DNA of 35,971 nt, taken from positions 1 to 35,971 of the IMG/VR virus record IMGVR_UViG_3300021956_000039. One strand, 5' to 3'. Positions within the stretch are counted from its first letter, which is position 1, and every line of letters starts with the position of its first letter. The position numbers were made by a program, and so were the translations under genes. Source of the DNA: a virus. Below the pieces are notes generated by a model, which worked only from the letters and a program-made list of their open reading frames with translations, ran no database searches and was not told where the DNA came from. This document shows positions 14,745 to 21,499 of this stretch, piece after piece.

Positions 14745-14993
14745 ATGACAACAACATACCAACAACTAAAAACAGACGCCCTAATCGCCCGCATATCTCA
14801 CCTAGAGTGGACACTCGGCAGAGTAATGTCCGCACTTGAGGTTGCCGAACGAGAGAGCAAGGACTACGCCTACCGTGAGGGTCACGGAATGAGTGGTGCT
14901 ATGTACTGGTCAAGTGCGTTCGGTTGGCTTTCGGGCTCGGTAACGAGTGCGGTAAGCACGGCTAAGCACGGCTTAGAGTTCGGGCGAGAATAG
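14745..14993 (+). CDS. Leaderless helical protein, 82 aa
   Basis: MTTTYQQLKTDALIARISHL start fits the promoter exactly; six codons upstream in frame would precede +1. Contains a helix (LEWTLGRVMSALEVAERESKDYAYREGHG) and a glycine/serine-rich middle. Shares the MTTT opening with the 13126 product. Followed by a GTGGGGC/GCCCCAC hairpin (about 15006-15024). Confidence 0.7.
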   Translation: MTTTYQQLKTDALIARISHLEWTLGRVMSALEVAERESKDYAYREGHGMSGAMYWSSAFGWLSGSVTSAVSTAKHGLEFGRE

Positions 14994-15430
14994 CCCAAGC
15001 GTGGTGAGTGGGGCGCAAGCCCCACAAGCCGCCGCCCAAAACGCCATATGCCACCATTTGCGTCTAGTTAGCATATGCGAGGCGTGACCCATATTCTGCT
15101 AGGGTCAATAGGACATTTTTCGCTGACCCCTCTCAAAACGCTTCCTATTGCGTCTAATACCCCATAATATCGCACACGAAAAAAACTGTACAATTTGCCA
15201 TTGTTAGGCTTGCCTAACACTCTCACAACTTGCGCTACGAGCCCATCTGTAAGCCCTTATTTTGTTCGGTCTGCCTTAGTCTCTTGAACGGATTACAGGC
15301 TCTCAAAACGGCTTACAATGCGTCTCACGGCATTTGTGGTGGCGGTCGGGCGTGAGGGCTGCCGCCCGCAAACCCAATACCCGCCGCGCCAAACGGGGCA
15401 GGTGGTTAGCCTGCCCCGTAGGGCTACCGT
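14994..15430. other. Intergenic stretch 4
   Basis: Hairpin near 15006-15024, a CTCTCAAAACGCTTCCTATTGC repeat part (15132-15161), one TTAGGCTTGCCTAA site (15204-15217) and a full 60-bp repeat (15271-15330). No gene. Confidence 0.6.
15271..15330. repeat. 60-bp dispersed repeat, copy 1
   Basis: Runs from CTGCCTTAGTCTCTTGAA to GCGTCTCACGG. Copies 2 and 3 at 15985-16045 and 19680-19738; partial ones at 10792-10834, 15132-15161 and about 15900-15930. Confidence 0.65.
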
Positions 15431-15688
15431 CTAGCGGTAGTAGAGCCAGTTCTTGCGAAACTGGACTGCCGTACCCTCGTAGTCGGCGTTAGCGTCTTGG
15501 CTAACTGCGCTTACAAGGACTGGCTGAATAACCAGTGTGTCGGGCGTATCCTTTTCCGTGCGCAAGGCTCGGTTACTGGCAAGGGCATAGGTAGCCCCGT
15601 TGTCGTGGCTGACTGCCATAGTGGTACGGGCTTGGCGTGAATTGGTCAAGCCTGACCATTGGATATTGCTATTGCGTGCTGGTCGCAT
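15431..15688 (-). CDS. Hypothetical protein, 85 aa
   Basis: Start MRPARNSNIQWSGL has GAAAGGGACAT before it. Contains SRQARTTMAVSHDNGATYALASNRALR. Promoter 15730-15758 (TTGCAA-N17-CATACT). Unknown function. Confidence 0.7.
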   Translation of the reverse strand: MRPARNSNIQWSGLTNSRQARTTMAVSHDNGATYALASNRALRTEKDTPDTLVIQPVLVSAVSQDANADYEGTAVQFRKNWLYYR

Positions 15689-16171
15689 ATGTCCCTTTCG
15701 TATAGGTACTTCGTTTTCCCTATGTATAAAGTATGCCATAGTATGCGACACTTTGCAACTCATACGGGCATATTTTCCCTAATATCTTGAGAATATATCA
15801 CCAGATTTTGCACCAACCGCCGCGCCAAAACGCCTATTCTAAGCCGTTCTGAGCCGAGTTATGCGACAATGTGGGTGCTTGCCCCATAACGGGCTTGCCT
15901 CGCTGTAATCGCTTCCTAATGCGTCTGGTGGAATATGCCACTATATGCGTCACAATGCGTTCTAATGCGTTCGGATAGGCTCTTTTTGCCTTAGTCTCTT
16001 GAATATTTTACAAGCGCTGTAAAGGCTTCCTATTGCGTCTGAAGGGTATCTAGGGCTTGCTCGCCAATGTGCGTGAGGCGAACATATGTTCGGTGCCGCC
16101 GCCCGAACACTTGTTCGCTCGGTTCGGTTATGGGCTAGGCAGGTTTTACCCTGCCTAGCCTGCCCAACCGC
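15689..16171. other. Intergenic stretch 5, repeat-rich
   Basis: Promoter of 15688; AATATATCACC and ACCAACCGCCGCGCC motifs (about 15790-15828); GCTTCCTAATGCGTCT part repeats; full 60-bp repeat copy 2 (15985-16045); two GAAC-N4-GTTC palindromes (16079, 16104). No gene. Confidence 0.6.
15985..16045. repeat. 60-bp dispersed repeat, copy 2
   Basis: GCCTTAGTCTCTTGAA at the left and TTGCGTCTGAAGG at the right, aligned with copies at 15271 and 19680. Confidence 0.6.
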
Positions 16172-16546
16172 TTAGGCTACTTGGGCTACCTTTGCCGTCT
16201 TGGCTTCGGTCACTCTCACTTGGTTGTAGTGAGTAATCGTGACTACTGCCGTCTCGGTGGCTTCGGTGATATCGCCCGACTTGCGTGCCTTGTCAAAGGC
16301 TTTGGGGTCTACCGATACTTTGGTGACTGCCTCGTAGGTGCTCGCCGTAATGTGCTTGGCGAGTTCTGCCGTGTCAAAGGCTCGGCGTTCTGCCGACACA
16401 AGCGCAACGGTCACGCCGTCTACCGTTACCGACTTTTCGCCAGTCTCGGCTACTTGTGCCTCAAATTGTGCCTTAGCACTCTCGTAGGCTTGCTCGGCGA
16501 GTTCTAGGGCTCGCTTCGCATTTATGAGGGTCTGTACTGTATTCAT
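16172..16546 (-). CDS. Coiled-coil phage protein, 124 aa
   Basis: MNTVQTLINAKRALELAEQAYESAKAQFEAQV is a long amphipathic helix, followed by a beta part (VTVDGVTVALVSAERRAFDTAELAKHI). AAAGG 9-13 bases upstream. Promoter 16596-16624, the canonical TTGACA-N17-TATACT. No family recognised; the layout resembles short helical phage accessory proteins. Confidence 0.75.
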   Translation of the reverse strand: MNTVQTLINAKRALELAEQAYESAKAQFEAQVAETGEKSVTVDGVTVALVSAERRAFDTAELAKHITASTYEAVTKVSVDPKAFDKARKSGDITEATETAVVTITHYNQVRVTEAKTAKVAQVA

Positions 16547-16664
16547 TAGGTACTGCCTTTCATTGAGTTGGTCGGGCTTGTTCCCGACATATACAAGTAT
16601 AGGGTATGGGTGCGACAATGTCAAGCCAATTTATATTACAATATTGTGACATATTCCACAATAG

Positions 16665-16738
16665 TTATCCACAGAGTTACCCACAGCCTGTGGATAACTT
16701 TTTGTTAGGCTGACCTTACAAGTGTTAGGCTGACCTAA
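16665..16738. other. Candidate origin of replication B
   Basis: TTATCCACA (16665), near-match TTACCCACA (16677) and TGTGGATAA (16689) sit just before two TTAGGCTGACC-type palindromes 20 bp apart. This repeats the arrangement at 10.84-11.01 kb. Confidence 0.5.
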
Positions 16739-16818
16739 CAGCCGCCGCCCAACTCTAAACCTTTACTTGAGGGTTAGGGTTTGTCCAACGAGCGACTGGG
16801 GCGAAGCCCCTGCGCCGA

Positions 16819-16852
16819 GAAAATGGTGTTCCACGCGCGTAGGTTTTATTTT
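16819..16852. repeat. 34-bp element copy 2
   Basis: GAAAATGG, 14 bases (TGTTCCACGCGCGT), AGGTTTTATTTT, then CCGTTTCATAGGG; ends 40 bases before the stop of the LysM-like gene. Confidence 0.85.
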
Positions 16853-16892
16853 ACTGCGCTACCGTTTCATAGGGCCCCAGGGCTGTGGCGGA

Positions 16893-17240
16893 TTAGCAGT
16901 CTTGGAATACTTCACCGCCATCGGTGACGTGGATTGGGCAGTTGTTGCTTATCGGCAGGTAGATTACTTGTCCGATTTGCAGGTTCGTGCCGTACTGCTC
17001 TACAGCCTCGTCTATCGCAACCTCGCGCGCACCTGTGCAGTGTGCCATTCCGAGTTGATAGATAGTCGTACCCTCTTGCACCACGAAGGGTGAAGGGTCG
17101 CACGAGAACTGTGTCATTCTGTCATAGAAGTCGTTCCAAATGACGAAAATAATCGCCGTAAAGAAAACCACTATGAGTGCTGTCACGAGCCACTCTCTGC
17201 GTTCATATCTTGTTGTGTTCATTGTGTTGTCCTTTCGCAT
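16893..17240 (-). CDS. Single-pass membrane protein with LysM-like domain
   Basis: 115 residues: short basic N-terminus, membrane helix at about 18-36 (WLVTALIVVFFTAIIFVIW), then an outside domain with FVVQEGTTIYQLGMAHCTG and AIDEAVEQYGTNLQIGQVIYLP, close to the LysM pattern, plus four cysteines. LysM domains bind peptidoglycan. Promoter 17247-17275 (TTGACT-N17-TAGAAT) puts +1 exactly at the ATG at 17240; a second in-frame ATG (M7, 17222) has AAAGGACAACACA before it, so both a leaderless and a ribosome-site start are possible. Confidence 0.75.
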   Translation of the reverse strand: MRKDNTMNTTRYERREWLVTALIVVFFTAIIFVIWNDFYDRMTQFSCDPSPFVVQEGTTIYQLGMAHCTGAREVAIDEAVEQYGTNLQIGQVIYLPISNNCPIHVTDGGEVFQDC

Positions 17241-17249
17241 ATATCTATT

Positions 17250-17654
17250 CTACCACTTTGTATCAGGTAAGTCAAGTATTTCCCACTGCATTGTTTCTTG
17301 GTTTACAAGTTTTATCTTTCCCTGTTCGCCAGCGCTTGCCCACGCAAACTCACAGCACGGAATGTCGTCCTCGCACGGGTGTAGCCCGTACGCAACCTTA
17401 CCGCCCTGCACAGGGAATACGACATCGTCTAAGCCCCTGAATAGTGACGGGAACTGACGAAACAACGCTACCGAGCAGTCGTGACAGAATACGACACGGT
17501 TGCCAGTTGGCTTGTCCATATCCGTTGGGAAGTTGTCAAAGAACCCGCCGTAGTACCCGAAGGTGAGCGGGAACATCTCCAGACCCAAGTCTGGCAAGTT
17601 GTCTGGCTGTGCTGGCTCTGGCGCAACCTCTAAATTACAGTTGTCGCATTTCAT
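17250..17654 (-). CDS. Cysteine-rich protein, 134 aa
   Basis: Start MKCDNCNLEV with TGGAG 6 bases upstream. CxxC at 3/6, FCHDC in the middle and PCEDDIPCCEF later suggest a zinc-stabilised fold. Promoter 17714-17742 of the second class (GTAACT-N17-TACAAT) inside a GGGTGT/ACACCC hairpin. Unknown function. Confidence 0.72.
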   Translation of the reverse strand: MKCDNCNLEVAPEPAQPDNLPDLGLEMFPLTFGYYGGFFDNFPTDMDKPTGNRVVFCHDCSVALFRQFPSLFRGLDDVVFPVQGGKVAYGLHPCEDDIPCCEFAWASAGEQGKIKLVNQETMQWEILDLPDTKW

Positions 17655-17713
17655 TGTGTTCTCCATTTTCTCAAATTTTGTCCCCCGCTCCGCTTCTTTT
17701 CCACCGTACTAAT

Positions 17714-17742
17714 ATTGTACAGCAGGGGTGTAGCACAGTTAC
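17714..17742 (-). promoter_or_regulatory. Class-2 promoter (GTAACT / TACAAT) in a hairpin
   Basis: Same geometry as TTGCAA promoters (17-base spacer) but a different -35. Similar ones: 21238-21266, 21483-21511 and 22069-22097. Confidence 0.5.
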
Positions 17743-17765
17743 CTGCACCACACCCCCACCGAAGG

Positions 17766-17942
17766 TTACTCTCCGAATACCATCTTTGCGCCGACCATTT
17801 CGGCGATGGTGTTCCGTGTGTCCAGCACCGAGGCGTGAAGGGTGTCTACGACATCTTGCGATGGACGCTTACCCTTTATGTCTGTGAGTGCTTCGTCTAG
17901 GTTTGCCAGTATGTAGATGAGTGTTCTTGTTTGTTTGTTCAT
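17766..17942 (-). CDS. Leaderless helical protein, 58 aa
   Basis: Begins MNKQTRTLIYILANLDEALT and ends NTIAEMVGAKMVFGE. Promoter 17949-17977 (TTGCAA-N17-TAAACT) leaves 6 bases to ATG, so leaderless. Helical; function unknown. Confidence 0.68.
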   Translation of the reverse strand: MNKQTRTLIYILANLDEALTDIKGKRPSQDVVDTLHASVLDTRNTIAEMVGAKMVFGE

Positions 17943-18076
17943 ACTTCAAGTTTACCAGTTTCTGACAGTAATTGCAAATTATTCCATATACTATCATAAG
18001 ATTTCTTTTTTACAACCTTGCGCGCAATTCCCGAAGTTGTCCCCCGCTCCGCGCCTTCTCCCCCCTTGGTATATAT

Positions 18077-18122
18077 ATTATAGCATAGCGGGTGAGGCTT
18101 TGCAACCCCACCCGCTATTTTT
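18077..18122. promoter_or_regulatory. Nested hairpin/promoter module 2
   Basis: Stem TAGCGGGTGAGG/CCCCACCCGCTA (18086-18117, one mismatch) with TTGCAA (18100-18105) in the loop; leftward -10 TATAAT at 18077-18082, spacer 17; T-run on the plus strand. No gene between it and the leaderless promoter at 17977. Confidence 0.7.
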
Positions 18123-18302
18123 TTACCGTTCTTCAATAACCCGTGGAACTTCCGCACCACACGCCCACTCGGCGATACGACCCCACGGACGGCAGTCGCA
18201 GTGAATGCAACGGGCTTCCTCGTAGTCGTACTGGTGGGTGAGTTGGTTCGCTGTGCGCTGTGATTCAGAGCCTGCGAACTTCATCGGCATATCTACTTGC
18301 AT
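18123..18302 (-). CDS. Small cysteine protein, 59 aa
   Basis: Begins MQVDMPMKFAGSESQRTANQ; C32, C35, C37 and C48 (RCIHCDCRPWGRIAEWACGAEVPR) look like a zinc knuckle, a pattern seen in actinophage small proteins. GAAGGG upstream; promoter 18339-18367 (TTGCAA-N17-TATAAT). Its stop abuts module 2. Confidence 0.7.
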   Translation of the reverse strand: MQVDMPMKFAGSESQRTANQLTHQYDYEEARCIHCDCRPWGRIAEWACGAEVPRVIEER

Positions 18303-18369
18303 TGGGTTTCCCTTCGTTTGTTTGTAACTTACTATTATATTATAGCACAGGCTTTGCGGAATTGCAACC

Positions 18370-18549
18370 TTATCGGGGGATAACTTCGCTTTGCTCTTTG
18401 ATAGCGTACCCTTCGTGTTCTGTTGCCCACGCTACGGAGTGTGGCTGTATCCTGTGCAGGTGCGCCATTGCTTCGGCGTAGGTACTGAATACTTCCAGTA
18501 TCTCGTCATCTCGGAGAACTTCGTAGGTGAACTCTCGGTCTCTAGTCAT
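18370..18549 (-). CDS. Small protein, 59 aa
   Basis: MTRDREFTYEVLRDDEILEVFSTYAEAMAHLHRIQ: compact alpha/beta. The ATG at 18549 overlaps the end of the upstream frame (stop at 18544-18542). A longer TTG-start reading is possible but less likely. Unknown function. Confidence 0.62.
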   Translation of the reverse strand: MTRDREFTYEVLRDDEILEVFSTYAEAMAHLHRIQPHSVAWATEHEGYAIKEQSEVIPR

Positions 18550-18775
18550 CTGAATAACTATCCATTTCTGCAACGGTAAGTGCGTAGGTCAAGCGGTACA
18601 TTTCGCAGAGCGTGTCAAACACTCCTCGTGCGTATGGGTCGCTTGGCTCTCCGTACTCGCTGTCACCTTGAGCCTCGTACATAAGGCTCTTTAGGTGTCC
18701 GTGCAGGATATCCATTGTGCCCATACCCTGTGCCAGTAATTTATCGGTGTTTGGTGGCGTGTGCTGGCTAATCAT
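18542..18775 (-). CDS. Hypothetical protein, 77 aa
   Basis: Begins MISQHTPPNTDKLLAQGMGT; ATG overlaps the upstream stop by 8 bases, so translationally coupled. Helical, with FDTLCEMYRLTYALTVAEMDSYSDD tail. No family. Confidence 0.68.
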   Translation of the reverse strand: MISQHTPPNTDKLLAQGMGTMDILHGHLKSLMYEAQGDSEYGEPSDPYARGVFDTLCEMYRLTYALTVAEMDSYSDD

Positions 18776-18932
18776 CTAGCCAGTCCTCAAGGTCGCCCCA
18801 TTCCTCAAGTGTCGGGGCTGGCTTGCGCTTGCCCTGAATGGTTGAGGCACGGAGTTTGTTTCCGTCACGGAACGCTTGACGGTCTGTCTCGCTCCACGCT
18901 TTGTAGTTGTTGTTTCTCATTGTTTTTCCCAT
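18768..18932 (-). CDS. Basic-to-acidic small protein, 50-54 aa
   Basis: Product ...MRNNNYKAWSETDRQAFRDG..ends GDLEDWLDD. The promoter 18939-18967 (TTGCGA-N17-TATAAT) places +1 at the ATG 18932 (MGKTMRNNN), while the in-frame ATG at 18920 has GGGAAAAACA before it. Either or both may be used. First gene of a three-gene coupled set. Confidence 0.66.
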   Translation of the reverse strand: MGKTMRNNNYKAWSETDRQAFRDGNKLRASTIQGKRKPAPTLEEWGDLEDWLDD

Positions 18933-18991
18933 AAGTATATTATAGCACCCTTTCGCACTAATCGCAACTATTTATTTATATTATTTATTGA

Positions 18992-19162
18992 CTACTCTTC
19001 GTAGTCAAGCCACCACGGCTCGTCAAATACCCCGTCATCGTCCATTTGGGCGTAGAGTTCGGCATTCAGGTTGCGCTTGCGGATTGAAACTAGTTCCAGT
19101 TTCGGCAGTACGCGCGCATTGAACGCTTCACGGATATATCGGATTGCTTGGTCTTCAGTCAT
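18992..19162 (-). CDS. Small protein, 56 aa
   Basis: MTEDQAIRYIREAFNARVLP start with AAAGG upstream. Ends DEPWWLDYEE. Promoter is module at 19198-19226. Helical plus beta; unknown. Confidence 0.7.
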   Translation of the reverse strand: MTEDQAIRYIREAFNARVLPKLELVSIRKRNLNAELYAQMDDDGVFDEPWWLDYEE

Positions 19163-19197
19163 TGGTTTACCTTTCATTGTGTTTATCTTACTCTTAT

Positions 19198-19241
19198 ATT
19201 ATAGCACGGGCTGGTAGTCTTTGCAACTACCAACCCGCACT
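19198..19241. promoter_or_regulatory. Nested hairpin/promoter module 3
   Basis: TTGCAA (19221-19226) in the loop of a GGG-TGGTAG/CTACCA-CCC stem; leftward -10 TATAAT 19198-19203; spacer 17. Drives 19162 leftward. Follows the stop of the 19540-19247 gene. Confidence 0.7.
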
Positions 19242-19246
19242 ATTTA

Positions 19247-19540
19247 CTATTTATTTATGAGTTTGCGCAACCCGACTGGGTAGCGGGCTACCGTGCCGTC
19301 TGCGTCAATGCGGAATGAGCCCGCTTTCTCGCAGGTGCTTACACCCGTTTCCTCGTTGGTGCTGAGCAAGCGCCACACTGAGCCAGTCATAGCGCCGTCA
19401 TTGTGTTGCTTGCGTGATAAGTCAAGCGTGTAGCGGTTGCCGTCTACCTGATAGACATTACCGATACCCGTTGAGGCTATGCAGATATCCTTCCACGAGA
19501 TAAACACCTCGTGCGCTTCACCTGCGTATACTTTACCCAT
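19247..19540 (-). CDS. Hypothetical protein, 97 aa
   Basis: Start MGKVYAGEAHEVFISWKDIC with GAAGGG upstream. Mostly beta (RYTLDLSRKQHNDGAMTGSVWRLLS), ending RYPVGLRKLINK. Promoter 19579-19607 (TTGCAA-N17-TATAAT). Unknown. Confidence 0.73.
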   Translation of the reverse strand: MGKVYAGEAHEVFISWKDICIASTGIGNVYQVDGNRYTLDLSRKQHNDGAMTGSVWRLLSTNEETGVSTCEKAGSFRIDADGTVARYPVGLRKLINK

Positions 19541-19679
19541 TGTGTTTCCCTTCATTAGTGGTTGAACTTACTTATACTATTATAGCACCATATCCCACGC
19601 TTTGCAACTCGGACGGGGGAATATCTGCACCCTGCCAGACGCTTCAGGACGCCGTATGCGAGTAGCGTGATATAAAGTT

Positions 19680-19738
19680 CTGCCTTAGTCTCTTGAATAT
19701 TCTGCAGGCTCTCAGAATGGCTTAGGACGCGCCTGGTG
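19680..19738. repeat. 60-bp dispersed repeat, copy 3
   Basis: Starts CTGCCTTAGTCTCTTGAATA and ends CGCCTGGTGG; closest to copy 1. Confidence 0.6.
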
Positions 19739-19815
19739 GCAAGTCTGCCCCACTCGCCAGTGTGCAGTTGCTGTGGGGGCCGCCGCCCGCGAGACCTTCT
19801 CCACCCTATATATAT

Positions 19816-19864
19816 ATTATAGCATAGCCCGCTAGGCTTTGCAACCTAGCGGGCTACTTTTTTT
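19816..19864. promoter_or_regulatory. Nested hairpin/promoter module 4 (orphan)
   Basis: Perfect 12-bp stem TAGCCCGCTAGG/CCTAGCGGGCTA (19825-19856), TTGCAA at 19839-19844, leftward TATAAT at 19816-19821, seven T on the plus strand (19858-19864). Confidence 0.75.
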
Positions 19865-19867
19865 AGA

Positions 19868-20209
19868 TTATTTCCAGCAACTCATAGAGTAGGCAACCTC
19901 GCCTACCTCGTCAAAGTAGACTTCCGTCTGCTCTGCTTCTATGACTTCGCTACCACGCTTTGCGCCGTTTGTAACCTTGCGAATTCGGCGCACTCGGTAG
20001 GTATCGTTCCAGTCAAGCGTGACTTCTACGCTACGACCTTGCGCCACTGGCAACGCTACGCCGATAGGGTAGGTGTCACCGTCTAGGTCTGTGTAGAATA
20101 CGACCGACTTACGACCACCGCTAATTGCGAGTAGGTTCATACCGCCGATTTGCTTGAGTAGGATTAGTGGGTGTAGTTCCCGACCCTCTCGCTGAACTTT
20201 TGTAATCAT
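19868..20209 (-). CDS. Hypothetical beta-rich protein, 113 aa
   Basis: Begins MITKVQREGRELHPLILLKQ; AAAGG upstream. Contains AISGGRKSVVFYTDLDGDTYPIGVALPVAQGRSVEVTLDWNDTYRVRRIRKV, suggestive of a small beta-barrel. Promoter 20245-20273 in module 5. Unknown. Confidence 0.74.
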   Translation of the reverse strand: MITKVQREGRELHPLILLKQIGGMNLLAISGGRKSVVFYTDLDGDTYPIGVALPVAQGRSVEVTLDWNDTYRVRRIRKVTNGAKRGSEVIEAEQTEVYFDEVGEVAYSMSCWK

Positions 20210-20244
20210 TGTTTACCTTTCGTTGTGGTTTATCTTACTATTAT

Positions 20245-20294
20245 ATTATATCATAGTCGGGCAAGCCTTGCAACCTGCCCGACTAGATTTTTTA
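20245..20294. promoter_or_regulatory. Nested hairpin/promoter module 5
   Basis: TAGTCGGGCA/TGCCCGACTA arms (20254-20285), loop TTGCAA 20268-20273, leftward TATAAT 20245-20250, plus-strand T6 run. Drives the 20209 gene, and follows the stop of 20492-20292. Confidence 0.78.
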
Positions 20295-20492
20295 GTTTTT
20301 TGCAGGGCTGTTTTCTGCCCATATCATCTCGCACCAAGCCTCATAAACAACGGTAGCCTGTTCAGGATTAGCGCACCTAATCTCTAGGATTTGACTATCT
20401 GAACTATCTCCGTCTGGGCTACTGCACCAGATTTGCACATACTTTCCACTCTGCACTACCGAGGTAGGCAACCCTTTTACTTTTGTTTTCAT
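20292..20492 (-). CDS. Hypothetical protein, 66 aa
   Basis: Begins MKTKVKGLPTSVVQSGKYVQ; AAGGAG upstream; middle QIWCSSPDGDSSDSQILEIRC. Promoter 20529-20557 in module 6. Unknown. Confidence 0.72.
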   Translation of the reverse strand: MKTKVKGLPTSVVQSGKYVQIWCSSPDGDSSDSQILEIRCANPEQATVVYEAWCEMIWAENSPAKN

Positions 20493-20528
20493 TGTGGTTC
20501 TCCTTGTTGGTTTGTAACTTACTACTAT

Positions 20529-20577
20529 ATTATATCATAGCGGGGCAGGCTTTGCAACCTACCCCGCTAGATTTTTT
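20529..20577. promoter_or_regulatory. Nested hairpin/promoter module 6
   Basis: Stem TAGCGGGGCAGG/CCTACCCCGCTA (20538-20569), TTGCAA 20552-20557, leftward TATAAT 20529-20534, then ATTTTTT on the plus strand. Drives 20492. Confidence 0.78.
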
Positions 20578-20806
20578 AGAGGCTTGCTATCTGCTTTAGC
20601 GTAGCCTTGTATTCGTGCCACGCTTGGGCAAGCACTCGCAGGGCTTCCTCTTGCTCTGCCGTATTTGATACCAAAGTCAACTCTGATACCGTGCGGTAGT
20701 CCTGTTTGACTTTTATGTCAAGCGATACCCAGTGTGGGGTATCTAGTTCTCGCAACGAGAGCGAGAGTTCTTGACCGTCTGATAGGTATGTGCTGCTTCT
20801 GTTCAT
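20576..20806 (-). CDS. Hypothetical protein, 76 aa
   Basis: Begins MNRSSTYLSDGQELSLSLRE; GAAAGG upstream; ends EALRVLAQAWHEYKATLKQIASL, an amphipathic helix. Promoter 20844-20872 in module 7. Unknown. Confidence 0.73.
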   Translation of the reverse strand: MNRSSTYLSDGQELSLSLRELDTPHWVSLDIKVKQDYRTVSELTLVSNTAEQEEALRVLAQAWHEYKATLKQIASL

Positions 20807-20843
20807 TGGTTTGCCTTTCGTTGTGTTTGTACCTTACTATTAT

Positions 20844-20892
20844 ATTATATCATAGCCTGCGAGGCTTTGCAACCTCGCAGGCTACTTTTTTT
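20844..20892. promoter_or_regulatory. Nested hairpin/promoter module 7
   Basis: Perfect stem TAGCCTGCGAGG/CCTCGCAGGCTA (20853-20884), TTGCAA 20867-20872, leftward TATAAT 20844-20849, plus-strand T7 run. Drives 20806. Confidence 0.8.
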
Positions 20893-21104
20893 TAGTCTAT
20901 TGACAGGTCGTGTTCTTCTTCCCACTCGTGTCCGCACTCGTTGCAGATACAGGTGACTTCCACATAGCGACCCATCACGACCTCGTTGTAGTGTTCCTCT
21001 ACCTCGTCACAGTTCGGGCAGGTAGCCTCAAACTCGTAGACGGTGGTATCGGGGAAGTCGCTTAGGCGTGTTCCCTGTGGGTAGTAGTCCATATATCCAG
21101 CCAT
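20892..21104 (-). CDS. Zinc-ribbon protein, 70 aa
   Basis: Begins MAGYMDYYPQGTRLSDFPDT. C29/C32 (CPNC) and C54/C57 (CNECGHEW) form a zinc ribbon; C52 is extra. GAAAGG upstream; promoter 21136-21164 (TTGCAT-N17-TATACT). Such ribbons bind nucleic acid or partner proteins; role unknown. Confidence 0.8.
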   Translation of the reverse strand: MAGYMDYYPQGTRLSDFPDTTVYEFEATCPNCDEVEEHYNEVVMGRYVEVTCICNECGHEWEEEHDLSID

Positions 21105-21237
21105 TTTGTTTTTCCTTTCATTAGGTGATAATACAAGTATACAGGTTTATAGGTAAATATGCAAGTTATTTAGACATTTTTTTATTTATTTATTTTCCAG
21201 CAGCCGCCGCCCGCGAGACCTTCTCCACCGTACTTAT

Positions 21238-21275
21238 ATTGTACCCAATGGGTGTAACAGAGTTTCCTCTGCTAC
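21238..21275. promoter_or_regulatory. Class-2 hairpin promoter (orphan)
   Basis: GGTGTAACAGAG/CTCTGCTACACC stem with GAAA-type loop; -35 GAAACT (21261-21266), spacer 17, leftward -10 TACAAT (21238-21243). No gene before the next promoter at 21164. Confidence 0.55.
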
Positions 21276-21287
21276 ACCCTTTCGGGC

Positions 21288-21476
21288 TTAGCCTCGCCAG
21301 TAAGAGAGATGGTCTCTCTCTTGGGCTTTCTCTGCTAGAGCGTCAGAACACTCTTGGCAGTGTGTCAATTCACTACCAAAGAATTTCTGTTCCATTGTGG
21401 TAATGACCAATTCGGTCACTTCCTCGCAACGCTCACATTGTCCTGTTGTCATTGTGGTTTCCTTTCCGTTGTTCAT
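21288..21476 (-). CDS. Zinc-knuckle protein, 54-62 aa
   Basis: Cysteines at 14, 17, 40 and 43 (QCERC, HCQEC) form a four-Cys zinc site. Promoter 21483-21511 (class 2, TATACT -10) places +1 at the ATG 21476 (MNNGKETTMTT), while the in-frame ATG at 21452 has GGAAAGG; dual start again. Function unknown. Confidence 0.74.
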   Translation of the reverse strand: MNNGKETTMTTGQCERCEEVTELVITTMEQKFFGSELTHCQECSDALAEKAQERDHLSYWRG

Positions 21477-21499
21477 AGATAAAGTATATCTAATGGGTG

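Larger units (their letters stand above)
16547..16892. other. Intergenic stretch 6, candidate origin B
   Basis: Promoter of 16546; DnaA boxes (16665-16697); TTAGG pair (16705, 16725); AACCTTTACTTGAGGGTTAG (16758-16777); GGGGC-GAA-GCCCC hairpin (16798-16810); 34-bp element copy 2. No gene. Confidence 0.7.
19541..19867. other. Intergenic stretch 7
   Basis: Promoter of 19540; 60-bp repeat copy 3 (19680-19738); GCCGCCGCCCGCGAGACCTT motif; orphan leftward promoter in module 4. The RNA from that promoter would cover the repeat. No gene. Confidence 0.6.
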
